Assembly: GCA_002724735.1 (NCBI GenBank) | Contig: PBPT01000082.1 | Coordinates: 1-41,015, forward strand | Direction of reading: 5' to 3' | Length of the DNA: 41,015 bases | From: Fidelibacterota bacterium | GTDB taxonomy: Bacteria; Fidelibacterota; Marinisomatia; Marinisomatales; TCS55 | In this document: positions 30,534-38,336 of the stretch, piece after piece | Layout of the letters: each line of letters starts with the position of its first letter | Position numbering within the stretch: the first letter of the stretch is position 1 | Position numbers and translations under genes: made by a program | Notes under the pieces: generated by a model | Told to the model about the DNA's origin: nothing | Databases searched by the model: none | What the model saw: the letters and a program-made list of their open reading frames with translations, nothing else

Positions 30534-32256
30534 CACGCATTCTATCAAATTCTGGCTCAGCTTCCATCTTCTGTGGATTAGCTTTCATTTGGTACTCTTC
30601 GTAGGTTGCGTTGATTTGTTCAATAAATGCCTTTGCAGGTTCTATGAACTGCTCTCCGTAATCCTTTTCTACCATTGTAAGGACTGCGGTCTCGCCTTTT
30701 GGAAACTCGCCTGTCTCTCTATCATAATAGCTTAAAATGAATTCGCCTAGTGGAGTTTTATCCTTCTCGTCAGCCTTAGACATAGTACCGTCTTTGTCGA
30801 TTTTTACTGCCATAGTATCATCTTCTTGGTGATCGTCGCTGTGTTTCATAATTAGTTTAGCATTTACTTCTATATCATCTGAACCTGTAATTTTTTCAAG
30901 CTCTTCCATACAAGCCTTTGTAATAGGCATTTCGTCGATATGGTCGCTGATGTATGCCCCTGGATCATCCTCAAATTTCTCTTCACCATACTTTTCATCC
31001 ATTTTAGCACGTTCATTTGTTTCAATAAAATCTGTAGGAATGCCACTACTCGTTGCATACTTAACATAACCATCTGGTAGTGAGTCACCGTTACTGCCAA
31101 TGTATCCATCATACTTGTCAGCCCAGGCTTTAATTTTATCTCCCATATCGTCTTCGCTAAACTGCCCCATCATTCTTTCAAAGCCTTGCTCTATCTCAAT
31201 ATCTTCTTTAGCCTTTTTCTTTTTGTTTGCTTTTCTATGAGCAGGTGTGCAACCATCTTCGGCTACTAAATCATCAGGTCCTAATTCTTTTGCTTTGGTA
31301 ACTTCACTTACTAGTTTAAACACATAAGGAAAAATGTCTTTCAATTCTTCGTTAAACTGTTTGATAGTAAGTTGATCAATCCAATTTTCAGCTACGTCAG
31401 CAGGAACATCTTCCATTACGGCAGGAGTAAATGCATCAAATGTTTCTTTGTAGTACGCCTTTTTTTGTAAATTACTTATTGTTTTTCTAACTGTAACAAT
31501 TCGATCATTAACAGCATCAGTATAGTCGGAAAGTCCTTCTGCCATTACACTTGATCTATTCATATAGTTTTTAAATTTTCTAAGTTTTGCCATTTCTTCT
31601 GAAAGGCTTACGATATGTTTTCCAAAGTCGTCATATGCATTTCCACCTTCTGCAACATGACGAGCCATTGCTCTTGCTCCGTTGAGGTGCTTGTATGGAT
31701 ATTTAAAGCGTTCCCCTTCAGAACTTTCAATGTAAATTGATCCTATATGTCTTATACGTCCTGATACTTTTTCATCATTAACACTTTCTGTGTGTTTTAG
31801 TACTAATCTTGCACCATCTACGTCTTGGTAACTTATTCTGGAAGTACCGTAGAGTTTTGATTCTGCCATTGTTTCATCTCCGACTTTGTTTGACAAAAAT
31901 TGATAATCTCTTTTGTTCAAATTTGTTTTTGTTATATCCCTTATGCTAAATTCTAACATACGTTTTTTTGCAAATAGTCTTAACTCTTTTAAAAACCCAT
32001 ACCAATTATCTTTTGTCATGGAATCTTCTTTGGATATAAAATCCTTAGAGTAAATCACTGTCATGCCTTCATCTTCAGTTATATTTACACTTACATTGCC
32101 TAAAACTTTGCCTGCTTCTTTATATTCAAAATCAAAAAAGCGAGCCTGTGAAGGTTCGTTTATAACTTCTCCTGCTTCATTACCAATAGTAATACTAGGA
32201 AAACGTCCTCGTATTTTGTTAAAAAGATCTTCGCCTATTTTATCAAATTCTTGCAT
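30514..32256 (-). CDS. large structural or head-associated protein, 580 aa
   Basis: Not recognised as an enzyme. It begins MQEFDKIGEDLFNKIRGRFP and has a charged, helical middle with a TPAHRKANKKKKAKEDIEIE basic run near 350-375, then an acidic Asp/Glu-rich second half. It ends DRMRELAGLR, an ending like that of several virion proteins in T4-like marine phages. It is expressed from a late box (GATAAATA) ending 4 nt before the ATG and has no Shine-Dalgarno sequence. Adjacent to gp17. A role in the head or as a co-packaged protein is inferred from promoter and context. Confidence 0.6.
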   Translation of the reverse strand: MQEFDKIGEDLFNKIRGRFPSITIGNEAGEVINEPSQARFFDFEYKEAGKVLGNVSVNITEDEGMTVIYSKDFISKEDSMTKDNWYGFLKELRLFAKKRMLEFSIRDITKTNLNKRDYQFLSNKVGDETMAESKLYGTSRISYQDVDGARLVLKHTESVNDEKVSGRIRHIGSIYIESSEGERFKYPYKHLNGARAMARHVAEGGNAYDDFGKHIVSLSEEMAKLRKFKNYMNRSSVMAEGLSDYTDAVNDRIVTVRKTISNLQKKAYYKETFDAFTPAVMEDVPADVAENWIDQLTIKQFNEELKDIFPYVFKLVSEVTKAKELGPDDLVAEDGCTPAHRKANKKKKAKEDIEIEQGFERMMGQFSEDDMGDKIKAWADKYDGYIGSNGDSLPDGYVKYATSSGIPTDFIETNERAKMDEKYGEEKFEDDPGAYISDHIDEMPITKACMEELEKITGSDDIEVNAKLIMKHSDDHQEDDTMAVKIDKDGTMSKADEKDKTPLGEFILSYYDRETGEFPKGETAVLTMVEKDYGEQFIEPAKAFIEQINATYEEYQMKANPQKMEAEPEFDRMRELAGLR

Positions 32257-32260
32257 ATTG

Positions 32261-32268
32261 TATTTATC
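32261..32268 (-). promoter_or_regulatory. T4-type late promoter box GATAAATA
   Basis: GATAAATA with 4 nt (CAAT) to the ATG at 32256. Overlaps the TGA stop of gene 17 (32267-32269). Predicted transcript start falls at the start codon. Confidence 0.65.
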
Positions 32269-33847
32269 AATAGTTACTACTTATAAAGATTGGCATTGGA
32301 GGATCATAATCTGTAATTTCTTCAGCTTGTGTAAACGTATTGTATATTCTTGGATCCCAATCCTTTAAAACTGCCATCATTCTTATAGCTAATAGTGCCG
32401 CACTTATTAAATCATCGGTTTGTCCTAGTTTAGCTTGGTAACTGCTTCCTGTGGCTACATAATTTTTAAGTTCGGAAATGAAAGGTTTGCTGTGTATAAT
32501 CATCTTTTCATTTTCCACCATAGTTTTTAATCTGCTACATGCTGTTATTTTTGTACTATGTGTTGTGTTGAATCCTTTACGGAATTTTCTTACATGCCCT
32601 TTACGTATAGGTTCACTTACAAATAATCCAGGAATGTTTTCTTCTCCAAAGTCATTGATTACAATTAGTGCCGCTTCGCCTATGCCATTATTTTCAACAC
32701 TCCAATATAGTCCGGTATCTGAATCAGTTTCTTTTACTATATAACTGCAAATATCTGCTAATACTCTTATTTGTCCAGGAATTGCTGTTGTATTATGTTG
32801 CCATTCTGCTACCTGTTCATAACTAGGTAATTCAAAAACTTGTATAGCCGCGTTGTCTCCTCCTGTGCCCATGCTAGGGTCAAGAGCTACAGCATATGTA
32901 AATTCAGAGGAAGGTTTTTTATACCATCTTGTTTGCCCCATGTTTACTAAAGGTTGATGTCCTTCCATTTCTCCAAGTATCAATGAATTAATGAGTGTTT
33001 CGTCAAAAACCAAAAATTCACAATCATACTCTCTTCTAAATCTTTCTTCGCCAATACGCCCAAGTTCATCTTGTTTCCATTTTTCATCTCTATCTGGATG
33101 TTCTTCCCAGTAGCTACGAAAACTATGAAATCCGTTTATGCCTAATTCCTGTTCATTGCCGTGTTCATCAAATTTATCTTCTGCTTGTTTCCAAATTGTT
33201 GCAAAGGTATCTTCATCTGAATTAGGGGTACTAGTAAGTATTGCCCTACCACCAGTTGCTAGTGTTGGCGATATAGAAGTCCAAAAGTCGGTTGCTATGT
33301 TAGGTTGTACAAATGCAAACTCATCACAATACAATAAGGAAATACTCATACCACGTCCTGTATTGCCTGTGGTAGTAGCACTAACTATACGTGATCCATT
33401 TTCAAATTCAATACTGCCTTTATTATAATTTATAACACCGGCTCTTACATGATCTGCACACAATTCATATCCGTAGCGTATTCGTTGCATAATTTCTTGT
33501 GCGCCTGTGTGCTTATGAGCGGCAATAAGTATAGTTTGATCCGCATTAAACATAGCATACCATAACAAATATATAGCGGCACACGTAGTTTTACCTGTTT
33601 GTCTAGGTAACATATTAATATTAAATCTATGATCGTGATAACTTTGTAGCAGACGTTCTTGATATTCAAATGGTTTAAATAATAATTTGCCTTGCGTAGG
33701 ATGCTGAATGTACGCAAAGTTACGTGCAAAGTAGTCATAGCCAGTTTTTTCGTCCATGCATTTAGCAAGGTCTTGTATCTGTTCTTCAGTAAACGTTTCT
33801 TTTTTATTGGCTTTTTTTGTTAAAACACCATCTAAGCTTTTAGCCAT
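32267..33847 (-). CDS. 17: terminase large subunit (T4 gp17)
   Basis: Packaging motor and nuclease. PRQTGKTT at residues 81-88 is Walker A; LLYCDE at 171-176 is Walker B with the catalytic Glu; LTSTPNS near 205 is the coupling motif. VALDPSMGTGGDNAA near 320-334 holds the first nuclease-domain Asp (D323). 526 aa against about 610 in T4. ATG at 33847 with AAGGATA upstream. It is separated from gp16 by five other genes. Confidence 0.95.
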   Translation of the reverse strand: MAKSLDGVLTKKANKKETFTEEQIQDLAKCMDEKTGYDYFARNFAYIQHPTQGKLLFKPFEYQERLLQSYHDHRFNINMLPRQTGKTTCAAIYLLWYAMFNADQTILIAAHKHTGAQEIMQRIRYGYELCADHVRAGVINYNKGSIEFENGSRIVSATTTGNTGRGMSISLLYCDEFAFVQPNIATDFWTSISPTLATGGRAILTSTPNSDEDTFATIWKQAEDKFDEHGNEQELGINGFHSFRSYWEEHPDRDEKWKQDELGRIGEERFRREYDCEFLVFDETLINSLILGEMEGHQPLVNMGQTRWYKKPSSEFTYAVALDPSMGTGGDNAAIQVFELPSYEQVAEWQHNTTAIPGQIRVLADICSYIVKETDSDTGLYWSVENNGIGEAALIVINDFGEENIPGLFVSEPIRKGHVRKFRKGFNTTHSTKITACSRLKTMVENEKMIIHSKPFISELKNYVATGSSYQAKLGQTDDLISAALLAIRMMAVLKDWDPRIYNTFTQAEEITDYDPPMPIFISSNY

Positions 33848-33873
33848 TACTATATCCTTGTTTGTATACTTAC

Positions 33874-34725
33874 TTATCCTAATAAAAATGGATTATTTGT
33901 AATTTTTTCTTTTAACCAACTAGGAACTTTTGGATCATCATGTATTCCAAATCTTTGTATATTTGCTTCTATCCTACTGGCTAGGTATCTATAATTATTC
34001 CTTGTCCAATTTGCATCAACCAAATATTCTCTTATAATATTAAATGAATCGTCATATTCTAAGTTAAATTTTATTTCTTGGCCAAAATATTCATTTATTT
34101 TAGTGTATGTTTTATTAGGTTGTATAAAGTCTTCGAAATAAATTATATCTATAGGATTTAATTCATGCCTAGCTTCATTTTCTAATTCATATATTGACTT
34201 TATAAAATTTCCAAGGAAAAATTCCAAACGTGGTACAAACGGTAAAAATTTACTAAAGTCTGCTTTTGCTTTTCTACTTGATTCTAGATAGGCACCTATC
34301 TGTGCGCCTGTGCTTTCTTCTTTAAGTGTATTTTCGTCATGTATAGTATATGAAGCGGCAATTTTACTAAAAATTACTTTCCAAATATCTTTTCTTATTA
34401 CTATTAACGGACGATATCCATAATCATTTACTAAGCTTCGTATGTTAACTTGATCTCCTGGTATAACTTTAAAGCCATTAAACTTTTTTGTAAAGTTAGG
34501 CTCTATCACCTCTTTTAGTTTATATTTCCAGTCAAGTGTAACTTTAGAGTTCGCTAACGCAAATGGTTCAAAAAGATAACTCTCGTTATCTATTATTCCT
34601 TCAACTTTTTTAGATGAATAAAGATAAACATCACCACATGCATTAAGTGTGTTTGCTATAGCAGTTGTACCTGATCTAGGTAGTCCTAAGATAAAAAATT
34701 TATTTTTTTCCTGTGAAGATTTCAT
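33874..34725 (-). CDS. sulfotransferase family protein
   Basis: 283 aa. FILGLPRSGTTAIANTLN at residues 11-28 contains the 5'-phosphosulfate-binding loop (GLPRSGTT at 14-21). PLIVIRKDIWKVIFSKIAAS near 105-124 is the 3'-phosphate-binding strand-helix (R...). The middle and end are family-like but with no acceptor signature. It transfers sulfate from PAPS to a hydroxyl or amine; the acceptor could be the phage-modified host glycan. Embedded in the late structural block, unlike the glycan genes. ATG at 34725 overlaps the previous gene by 26 nt; AGGGT upstream. Confidence 0.8.
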   Translation of the reverse strand: MKSSQEKNKFFILGLPRSGTTAIANTLNACGDVYLYSSKKVEGIIDNESYLFEPFALANSKVTLDWKYKLKEVIEPNFTKKFNGFKVIPGDQVNIRSLVNDYGYRPLIVIRKDIWKVIFSKIAASYTIHDENTLKEESTGAQIGAYLESSRKAKADFSKFLPFVPRLEFFLGNFIKSIYELENEARHELNPIDIIYFEDFIQPNKTYTKINEYFGQEIKFNLEYDDSFNIIREYLVDANWTRNNYRYLASRIEANIQRFGIHDDPKVPSWLKEKITNNPFLLG

Positions 34726-35158
34726 TTACCCTATCTTTTACTTGTTCTAGATTTGTACAACTTGTTGAAAAATATCTTAGTTCGTTACGCATAGTTTCAA
34801 AGCTTAACTTTCTAAAACTTAATTCATCTTTAATTTCGTACAGCTCGGTTGTTTGTTTAAAATTTCTGTTTTCAAAAAAACGCAAAGATTCTCTAGCTAC
34901 AGGTTCGTCGCAAAAGTCAAGGTAATCTTTTTTAGTTTCAAAATATGTTGCGATCTCTAATGTATTGCCATTATCTTTTAAAATAATATGGCGTTCTTTT
35001 AATTTGCCATTACGGAAGTAATCTCTAGCTAAATCACGTACTCCTGTTCCTTGTCCGGGTCCTGGAGCTTCATATTCTGTATCTTTATAATAAAATTCTT
35101 GTATATCTTTAGACTTTCTATTATCTAAATCAACTAATGTTTGTTTAAATACGTACAT
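34700..35158 (-). CDS. hypothetical protein, 152 aa
   Basis: MYVFKQTLVDLDNRKSKDIQ followed by an acidic, Tyr-rich centre (NTLEIATYFETKKDYLDFCDE) that could be a small ferredoxin-like alpha-beta fold. Not recognised. Follows a strong terminator; an ATTAAATA box ends 5 nt before its ATG and it has no Shine-Dalgarno sequence, so it probably has its own late promoter. It shares 26 nt with the sulfotransferase gene, so the two are expressed together. Confidence 0.55.
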   Translation of the reverse strand: MYVFKQTLVDLDNRKSKDIQEFYYKDTEYEAPGPGQGTGVRDLARDYFRNGKLKERHIILKDNGNTLEIATYFETKKDYLDFCDEPVARESLRFFENRNFKQTTELYEIKDELSFRKLSFETMRNELRYFSTSCTNLEQVKDRVNEIFTGKK

Positions 35159-35163
35159 AATGT

Positions 35164-35171
35164 TATTTAAT
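35164..35171 (-). promoter_or_regulatory. late-promoter-like box ATTAAATA
   Basis: ATTAAATA, one change from NATAAATA, 5 nt before the ATG at 35158. The gene is just after a strong terminator, so it needs a promoter here; the match is weaker than the others. Confidence 0.45.
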
Positions 35172-35172
35172 C

Positions 35173-35199
35173 AAAAAAATAGCGTCCGAAGACGCTATT
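35173..35199 (-). terminator. rho-independent terminator with UUCG tetraloop
   Basis: AATAGCGTC (35191-35199) and GACGCTATT (35178-35186) form a perfect 9-bp stem around the very stable UUCG loop. It is followed by seven T in the transcript, the last two template positions being shared with the stem (35173-35179). It ends the gp16-side transcript after the 95-aa gene. Confidence 0.9.
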
Positions 35200-35216
35200 G
35201 GATTTTATCCGGGGGA

Positions 35217-35504
35217 TTATCTAGCTAGTGTATGGCCTTGTAATTTAACGGCTTCTTGTATATCTGCTATCTGGAACTCATCTGTAGGATTGTTTGCTTG
35301 TAATGCTTTGATAACATCTGTCATTGTAACTGTTCCAGCATTGTATCGTGGTACAAACTCTTCAACAATTTTGTGTGAAAAAGTTGGTAGCTGAGTTGCT
35401 GTTCCCCAGTCAATAAACGTCATTAGATCGTCGTGACTATTAAAAGCATCTGGCACAACCTTTTCTTTAAGTTCACCTTTTTCTAATACATTTACTTTTA
35501 ACAT
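35217..35504 (-). CDS. hypothetical protein, 95 aa
   Basis: Starts at the ATG at 35504 (MLKVNVLEKGELKEKVV); an upstream TTG at 35540 would overlap the previous gene by 32 nt and is rejected. Acidic-to-neutral, alpha-beta, with no recognised motif (DWGTATQLPTFSHKIVEEFV). Lies 4 nt after the 339-aa gene and ends just before the terminator, so it closes that operon. Function unknown. Confidence 0.6.
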   Translation of the reverse strand: MLKVNVLEKGELKEKVVPDAFNSHDDLMTFIDWGTATQLPTFSHKIVEEFVPRYNAGTVTMTDVIKALQANNPTDEFQIADIQEAVKLQGHTLAR

Positions 35505-35508
35505 AATA

Positions 35509-36528
35509 TTATCCGCAGTTGCTAGCGTAAAGCTTTTCAAAATTAGCTTTGCTACATCCGTATTTTTCTGCTACTTTGTCAAACATTTCGTGTTTAGCAC
35601 ATCCGCTTGCATCAAGTTTTTTCATTTCTTTTGTGCAACCTGCCTCGTCAAAACCTTTAGATCCGTCTCCTTTAGAACCAGCTTTTTTAAATGCACCTTC
35701 TTCAACGGATTCTTTCATTTCTTTTTGGCAATCATCAATCATTGCTTTAAGCTTTTCTTGATCACAGTTAGGATGCATTTTACAAATTTCAGCTTTGGTT
35801 TTTCCATCTTTGCACATTTTCATAATGTGGGCTTTTGATGGCATTTTCTCTTCTTCTGCCTCGCCTACTTTTTTAGATTTTTTATCTTTAACAGCTTTTT
35901 TCATCGGCTCTTTTTTGTCACCATCACCATCGATATCAATATAATCTGGTTTTGCTTTCTTTTCAGCAAGCATTTTATATAGGTCTTCTTTAATGCTTTC
36001 TAGTGCAGGATTGACAGTACGTATTGCTGATCTATCTTTCTTTCTATGTAAATCATTACCGTCATGAATGTTATCTTCATAGTCGCCCAAAGTGCCTCTA
36101 TCTTCTGGCTCTTCTCCTGGAGCACTATTTGCCCATTCATCTACATCGCCTTCTTCATCTTCTTTGTCTTTGATAGCTTTCTGTAGTTCAGGTGGTAGTT
36201 TTTTCTGTTTAGCAGTTATTTCATCTACTTCATCTTCTGCTTCTGGTTCACTATCAACAATGCTACGGAATTTTTCCATATCCATTCTTGGTCCTAATGA
36301 TTTTGCTGTAACTTCTTCTGCTCCGCCTAAACCTGCATTTTTCATCATATCTAGCAAATCAGCTACATGCTCTTTGCCTGATGCATTCATTGTTACATTT
36401 ACACTCACAGGATTACCTTTATCTTCTGGTGGCATCGGCATACGTGGCGGCATGTCTGGTGCCATCCCCATTGGTCCTTCTGCCATCCCTGCGTCTACTG
36501 ACTCAATTAATTTTTTCATTGTACTCAT
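35509..36528 (-). CDS. head-associated structural protein with EF-hand-like motif, 339 aa
   Basis: Acidic, low-complexity protein with a Met/Pro-rich N-terminus (GMAPDMPPRMPMPPEDKG). Residues about 193-210 read KPDYIDIDGDGDKKEPM, an EF-hand/dockerin-like calcium loop that I remember in virion proteins of T4-like marine phages. The C-terminus is Cys-rich (MKMCKDGKTKAEICKMHPNCDQ, GCTKEMKKLDASGCAKH, EKYGCSKANFEKLYASNCG). A Leu-Ile-Glu near residues 7-9 could be a prohead-protease site. Scaffold, internal head protein or decoration are all possible. Starts at the ATG at 36528 with GGAGG upstream. Confidence 0.6.
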   Translation of the reverse strand: MSTMKKLIESVDAGMAEGPMGMAPDMPPRMPMPPEDKGNPVSVNVTMNASGKEHVADLLDMMKNAGLGGAEEVTAKSLGPRMDMEKFRSIVDSEPEAEDEVDEITAKQKKLPPELQKAIKDKEDEEGDVDEWANSAPGEEPEDRGTLGDYEDNIHDGNDLHRKKDRSAIRTVNPALESIKEDLYKMLAEKKAKPDYIDIDGDGDKKEPMKKAVKDKKSKKVGEAEEEKMPSKAHIMKMCKDGKTKAEICKMHPNCDQEKLKAMIDDCQKEMKESVEEGAFKKAGSKGDGSKGFDEAGCTKEMKKLDASGCAKHEMFDKVAEKYGCSKANFEKLYASNCG

Positions 36529-36529
36529 A

Positions 36530-37099
36530 TTAGCCTCCTACGACTGCTTTTGTATTTTGCATGTGACCTTTGATGTCTTTTGAGTCTCCTTGTGGAGCTT
36601 CTGCAACGCCATCTGAAACATCACGCTCTTTTCTTGCAGTTTCAAGTTCTTTTAATAAATCCATTGTTCTGTTGTCTGCTACTTCGTTTTGAGCAGACTC
36701 CCCACCCATATCTTCCGTGCCAAGTAATGCTACATATTCTGAGCTATTCTCTTCGCCTTCTTCTTGATACGCTTCTCGAGGATCTTCCGGTGTGCGTACA
36801 TTGATATGACTTTGTGGTATATCACAGCAATTACCTAAGTAAGTTTGTAATACTTGTGGGGTAGTAGGGTATTCTACTTCAGCCTCAAAAAAAGTAACTT
36901 CTGTGTTTTCTAATTGTGGAAAGTCTAACGGACGTTTTTGTATTGGTGTTTTTTTGCCTTTTGTAAAATTACGTACTGTAAACTTTTGCATGACAGATTC
37001 TAATCTATCTTCAATCCCTTCAGGTAATTCACCAGCAATACCAATATTGAACGAATACGTTGCTTTTGATTCATTTAATATTTCTGCAAATGTTTTCAT
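36530..37099 (-). CDS. head-associated protein with capsid-targeting-like N-terminus, 189 aa
   Basis: MKTFAEILNESKAT at the N-terminus resembles the capsid-targeting sequence of T4 internal head proteins (MKTYQEFIAEA). LNE at residues 8-10 fits the (L/I)xE prohead-protease consensus, which would remove the first 10 residues. The remainder is mixed alpha-beta (FFEAEVEYPTTPQVLQTYLG) with a Gln/Glu-rich acidic tail and is familiar from marine T4-like phages as hypothetical. A GATAAATA late box (37121-37128) and GAGGAT ribosome site precede the ATG at 37099. Confidence 0.6.
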   Translation of the reverse strand: MKTFAEILNESKATYSFNIGIAGELPEGIEDRLESVMQKFTVRNFTKGKKTPIQKRPLDFPQLENTEVTFFEAEVEYPTTPQVLQTYLGNCCDIPQSHINVRTPEDPREAYQEEGEENSSEYVALLGTEDMGGESAQNEVADNRTMDLLKELETARKERDVSDGVAEAPQGDSKDIKGHMQNTKAVVGG

Positions 37100-37119
37100 T
37101 TCTTTTGATCCTCTATAAA

Positions 37120-37623
37120 CTATTTATCTTTATCAATGCCTTTAAGCTTCTCTAGAAGGCTATTTCTGTCAGTAACAACATACCCTTGTCCGTTGATTAT
37201 TCCATCATCACCTGTAGTTGAATCTTTATCTAATTTTTCTTTTTTAAGTTGCAAATCTATCATTTTAATTTTTTTATCTAGTTTAGCAACTTTAGCATCT
37301 AAACTTGTTTTAAGCATACCTCCTGCTACTTCAAACACCCTACCGCTATATCTACTTTCAACATTCATGCCTAAATCCATAAGATCATCATACGCTGTAA
37401 GGGCTTTATCTGCTATTTCATTTAGTTCTTTATCAGCCATATCGCCTAAACCTTTTACAGCAGGTAAAGCACTAGCAATCTTATCAAATTCCTCTATATC
37501 CCTAAAGGCTTTTTTCTGCTCTTCAAGTTCATAAGACTTTTGTTCTGACTCTTGTGATTTAGCTGTTTCTATAATTTCCTTAGAGTCAGGTAAATTAAGT
37601 AAATCTTCTAGCTTTTTAGTCAT
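37120..37623 (-). CDS. 16: terminase small subunit (T4 gp16)
   Basis: 167 aa, as in T4 (about 164). Begins MTKKLEDLLNLPDSKEI. The central helices ALTAYDDLMDLGMNVESRYS and LDAKVAKLDKKIKMIDLQLKKEKLD (about 80-134) match the gp16 coiled-coil and C-terminus as I remember it from marine T4-like phages. It regulates gp17 and DNA recognition. It has its own CTAAATA late promoter and CGGAG ribosome site. Note that it is not next to gene 17. Confidence 0.85.
   Translation of the reverse strand: MTKKLEDLLNLPDSKEIIETAKSQESEQKSYELEEQKKAFRDIEEFDKIASALPAVKGLGDMADKELNEIADKALTAYDDLMDLGMNVESRYSGRVFEVAGGMLKTSLDAKVAKLDKKIKMIDLQLKKEKLDKDSTTGDDGIINGQGYVVTDRNSLLEKLKGIDKDK
37121..37128 (-). promoter_or_regulatory. 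late promoter box GATAAATA upstream of the 189-aa head gene
   Basis: GATAAATA overlapping the last codons of gene 16 (its TAG is 37120-37122), with GAGGAT as a ribosome site between it and the ATG at 37099. Confidence 0.55.
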
Positions 37624-37647
37624 TACAACTCCGATAATATACTACTA

Positions 37648-37654
37648 TATTTAG
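37648..37654 (-). promoter_or_regulatory. late promoter box CTAAATA for gene 16
   Basis: CTAAATA directly after the stop of the 77-aa gene, with a leader of about 20 nt carrying CGGAG before the ATG at 37623. Confidence 0.6.
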
Positions 37655-37888
37655 TTAATAATCGTAGATATTTACGCTGTTTGGATCTACGTATGTTGGC
37701 TTACAATATGCAGTTATTCTGTGTTCTGGTGGTACTAGATGTTTTGATCCGTAATTACCGTACTGTTTTGGTATACGTTTTGCATAATATTGACATACAT
37801 TTATACTCCTAAAGTACATTGCATTAGGTTGTTGTCTAGCATCTTCTCCTGCGCCTATTAGCACAATTAAAACAAAGGCATGTATCAC
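37655..37888 (-). CDS. conserved short protein with hydrophobic N-terminus, 77 aa
   Basis: MIHAFVLIVLIGAGEDARQQ is a short hydrophobic helix like a signal anchor, followed by a soluble Tyr-rich part (SINVCQYYAKRIPKQYGNYG, then VPPEHRITAYCKPTYVDP). I remember this pattern from cyanophage hypothetical proteins near late genes. Two Cys may form a disulfide. Probably membrane-anchored or exported; function unknown. Confidence 0.65.
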   Translation of the reverse strand: MIHAFVLIVLIGAGEDARQQPNAMYFRSINVCQYYAKRIPKQYGNYGSKHLVPPEHRITAYCKPTYVDPNSVNIYDY

Positions 37889-37897
37889 TTTTCATTT

Positions 37898-38335
37898 TTA
37901 CTTTCTACGGCCAGTATGAAATATATCATCTTCCGTTACAATGCGGAATAAAATTCCTTTTTGTTTACACCATGCTCTTGCTGATTCCCATTTTGCTTGG
38001 TTCACTATCCATGATGCTTGATTATGTCTACTTTTGCCTAACTTTTCTTTTACAGTTTGATTTTTCGGTTTTACTTCTATTAGTTCAACACGCTGTTTGC
38101 CTCTTTGATCATTATAAACTATAAAAAAATCTGGTACATAAATTGTATGCTTGCCTGTTAAAGGGTTTCGATAAGGAATTTTTACAGCTTCACTTGCCCA
38201 TTGTGATATAGCTCTATGCTCGTCACAAAATTTCATAAAGGTGAATTCCCAACCTGATCTATATGTTGGACTTTTTGTTCCTACATATTTGCTAGGGTTT
38301 TTAAGATTGTATTTCCCTTGTGCAAAATGAGCCAT
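37898..38335 (-). CDS. 4: T4 gp4-like head completion protein (TnsA-type endonuclease fold)
   Basis: 145 aa (T4 gp4 is about 150). Begins MAHFAQGKYNLKNPSKYVGT. A PD-(D/E)xK nuclease core is visible: E30 in SGWEFTFMKF, D69 in YVPDFFIV, and EVKPK at 87-91. In T4 gp4 is needed for head completion. It follows the 126-aa gene by 1 nt. The call is firm. Confidence 0.88.
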   Translation of the reverse strand: MAHFAQGKYNLKNPSKYVGTKSPTYRSGWEFTFMKFCDEHRAISQWASEAVKIPYRNPLTGKHTIYVPDFFIVYNDQRGKQRVELIEVKPKNQTVKEKLGKSRHNQASWIVNQAKWESARAWCKQKGILFRIVTEDDIFHTGRRK

Positions 38336-38336
38336 C

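Noticed and set aside
35505-35540. TTG start at 35540 for the 95-aa gene
   Set aside because: It would overlap the 339-aa gene by 32 nt; the ATG at 35504 begins 4 nt after that gene's stop.
36092-36583. 163-codon open frame on the plus strand, Ser/Pro/Leu rich
   Set aside because: It is the mirror of the acidic head-associated gene; composition is explained by the opposite strand.
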